Below, one piece after another: positions 38,496 through 39,057 of a stretch of 39,057 nucleotides of DNA. The DNA is taken from assembly GCA_003241595.1 (NCBI GenBank), contig QFOU01000019.1, positions 1-39,057 on the forward strand, in the 5' to 3' direction. A model generated the notes under the pieces. It had not been told where the DNA came from. It saw only the letters and a list, made by a program, of their open reading frames with translations, and ran no database searches. The stretch comes from Pseudomonas fluorescens. GTDB taxonomy: Bacteria > Pseudomonadota > Alphaproteobacteria > UBA2136 > UBA6156. The translations under genes were made by a program, and so were the position numbers. Each line of letters opens with the position of its first letter. Position 1 is the stretch's first letter.

Positions 38496-39057
38496 ATGGA
38501 TACGGTCTACCATGTGACCCCGTTGATGGGGCTCTACTCGGAGCCCTTCATTTTTCTGACTGACAACTTGTCGGATTCGAATCGTTTCAAGTGCGACCCG
38601 AGCGCCCGTATGTGGTCGACGCTGAACATGGCCATGGCTGAAGGGTTCTGGCATATGAACAACGACATGTACGGCTTTGAGGTGGTGGTAACCCCTCAAA
38701 CCGATGATGGCAGCGGTGAGGATATGCCTATGCTCCTGATAACCGGGTATCCCTTTTTGCCCGGTCCATTCCATTTGACTCCGTTGGAGATCGAGTCGGA
38801 AGACTCGGCGGTTCCGGACGGAGCACTCAAGTGGATGACGCCCGCCGACGTCGTGTACCTGTATGCGGCGAGCTATTATCTGGATCACAGTTCTCAGTGG
38901 GAAGAGGAGGATTATTCGCCGGACGAAATCATCCGCGCTCTGGATGAGGCCATGCAGAGTCAGGACTCGCCGTGGTTTGGTGAGCTGTTCTTGCGGAGTA
39001 ACCGTGAGATCGGTGTACCCGACCCTGACGGCGTGAAGGTTTCGGTGCCGTCCGCGC
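38496..39057 (+). CDS. Orphan protein, cut by the window edge
   Basis: At least 187 residues; the frame is open to the last base. The ATG at 38496 has AAGGAGA six bases upstream, a strong ribosome binding site. Not recognised. There is no signal peptide or membrane helix. It begins DTVYHVTPLMGLYSEPFIFLTDN and is strongly acidic in parts (TDDGSGEDMP; SSQWEEEDYSPDEIIRALDEAM). Met is unusually frequent in residues 38-80. No catalytic motif can be pointed out. The 3' end, and hence the domain make-up, lies outside the window. Confidence 0.75.
   Translation, partial: MDTVYHVTPLMGLYSEPFIFLTDNLSDSNRFKCDPSARMWSTLNMAMAEGFWHMNNDMYGFEVVVTPQTDDGSGEDMPMLLITGYPFLPGPFHLTPLEIESEDSAVPDGALKWMTPADVVYLYAASYYLDHSSQWEEEDYSPDEIIRALDEAMQSQDSPWFGELFLRSNREIGVPDPDGVKVSVPSA

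Noticed and set aside
1..39057. tRNA, rRNA, CRISPR and mobile elements
   Set aside because: No cloverleaf with a T-loop, no rRNA-like stretch, no regularly spaced direct repeats and no transposase or integrase motif were found on reading. A TTCGAAT string at about 38577 lies within a coding region and has no tRNA context.

Overview
This window looks like the replication-origin neighbourhood of an alphaproteobacterial chromosome, probably from a lineage without a close model species. It carries gene groups that sit near the origin in Alphaproteobacteria: mnmG-rsmG-parA-parB, leuS-lptE-holA with a DUF3576 lipoprotein, hemE, hemD-mitofilin-hemY, mnmE and rho. No rRNA, tRNA, CRISPR array, transposase or phage gene was seen.

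Layout. 1-3.0 kb: a BON lipoprotein and a YraN-type nuclease on the minus strand, back to back with an LppC/LpoA-type penicillin-binding-protein activator whose start codon overlaps the yraN start. 3.0-7.9 kb: holA, lptE, leuS and DUF3576, all minus. 8.1-9.2 kb: an outer-membrane porin. 9.6-14.3 kb: parB, parA, rsmG, mnmG (minus), with parS-like sequences in rsmG and just upstream of mnmG. 14.5-19.7 kb: a secreted orphan protein, then a peptidoglycan-precursor-like module made of a membrane-anchored MurF-type ligase and an alpha/beta hydrolase (minus) divergent from a D-Ala-D-Ala-ligase homologue (plus), then an orphan protein. 19.8-22.9 kb: lepA surrounded by small orphan genes with strong ribosome binding sites; one has a terminator-like hairpin in its leader. 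22.9-25.0 kb: comM/yifB and an SH3b protein. 25.0-26.3 kb: hemE and a small Cys-rich membrane protein. 26.34-26.92 kb: a 578-base gene-free stretch with TTATCCC motifs and a purine-rich tract, the best candidate for oriC. 26.9-29.9 kb: a four-gene minus operon hemD-mitofilin-hemY-smr. 29.9-37.0 kb: mnmE, polA, a lipocalin, a two-helix small protein, and rho with a long disordered N-terminus. 37.0-39.06 kb: a DUF4440 protein, a glycosyltransferase-like protein and an unfinished orphan CDS.

The genes fall into coherent jobs: chromosome segregation and replication (parAB, holA, polA, candidate oriC), tRNA and rRNA modification and translation (mnmE, mnmG, rsmG, leuS, lepA), haem synthesis (hemD, hemE, hemY), and envelope building (lptE, LppC, porin, BON protein, lipocalin, Mur ligase/Ddl module). 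Most transcription units are closed by clear hairpin-plus-T terminators, so operon limits are easy to read. Base composition drifts from about 45-50 percent GC at the left end to about 60 percent over most of the rest (judged by counting sample lines only).
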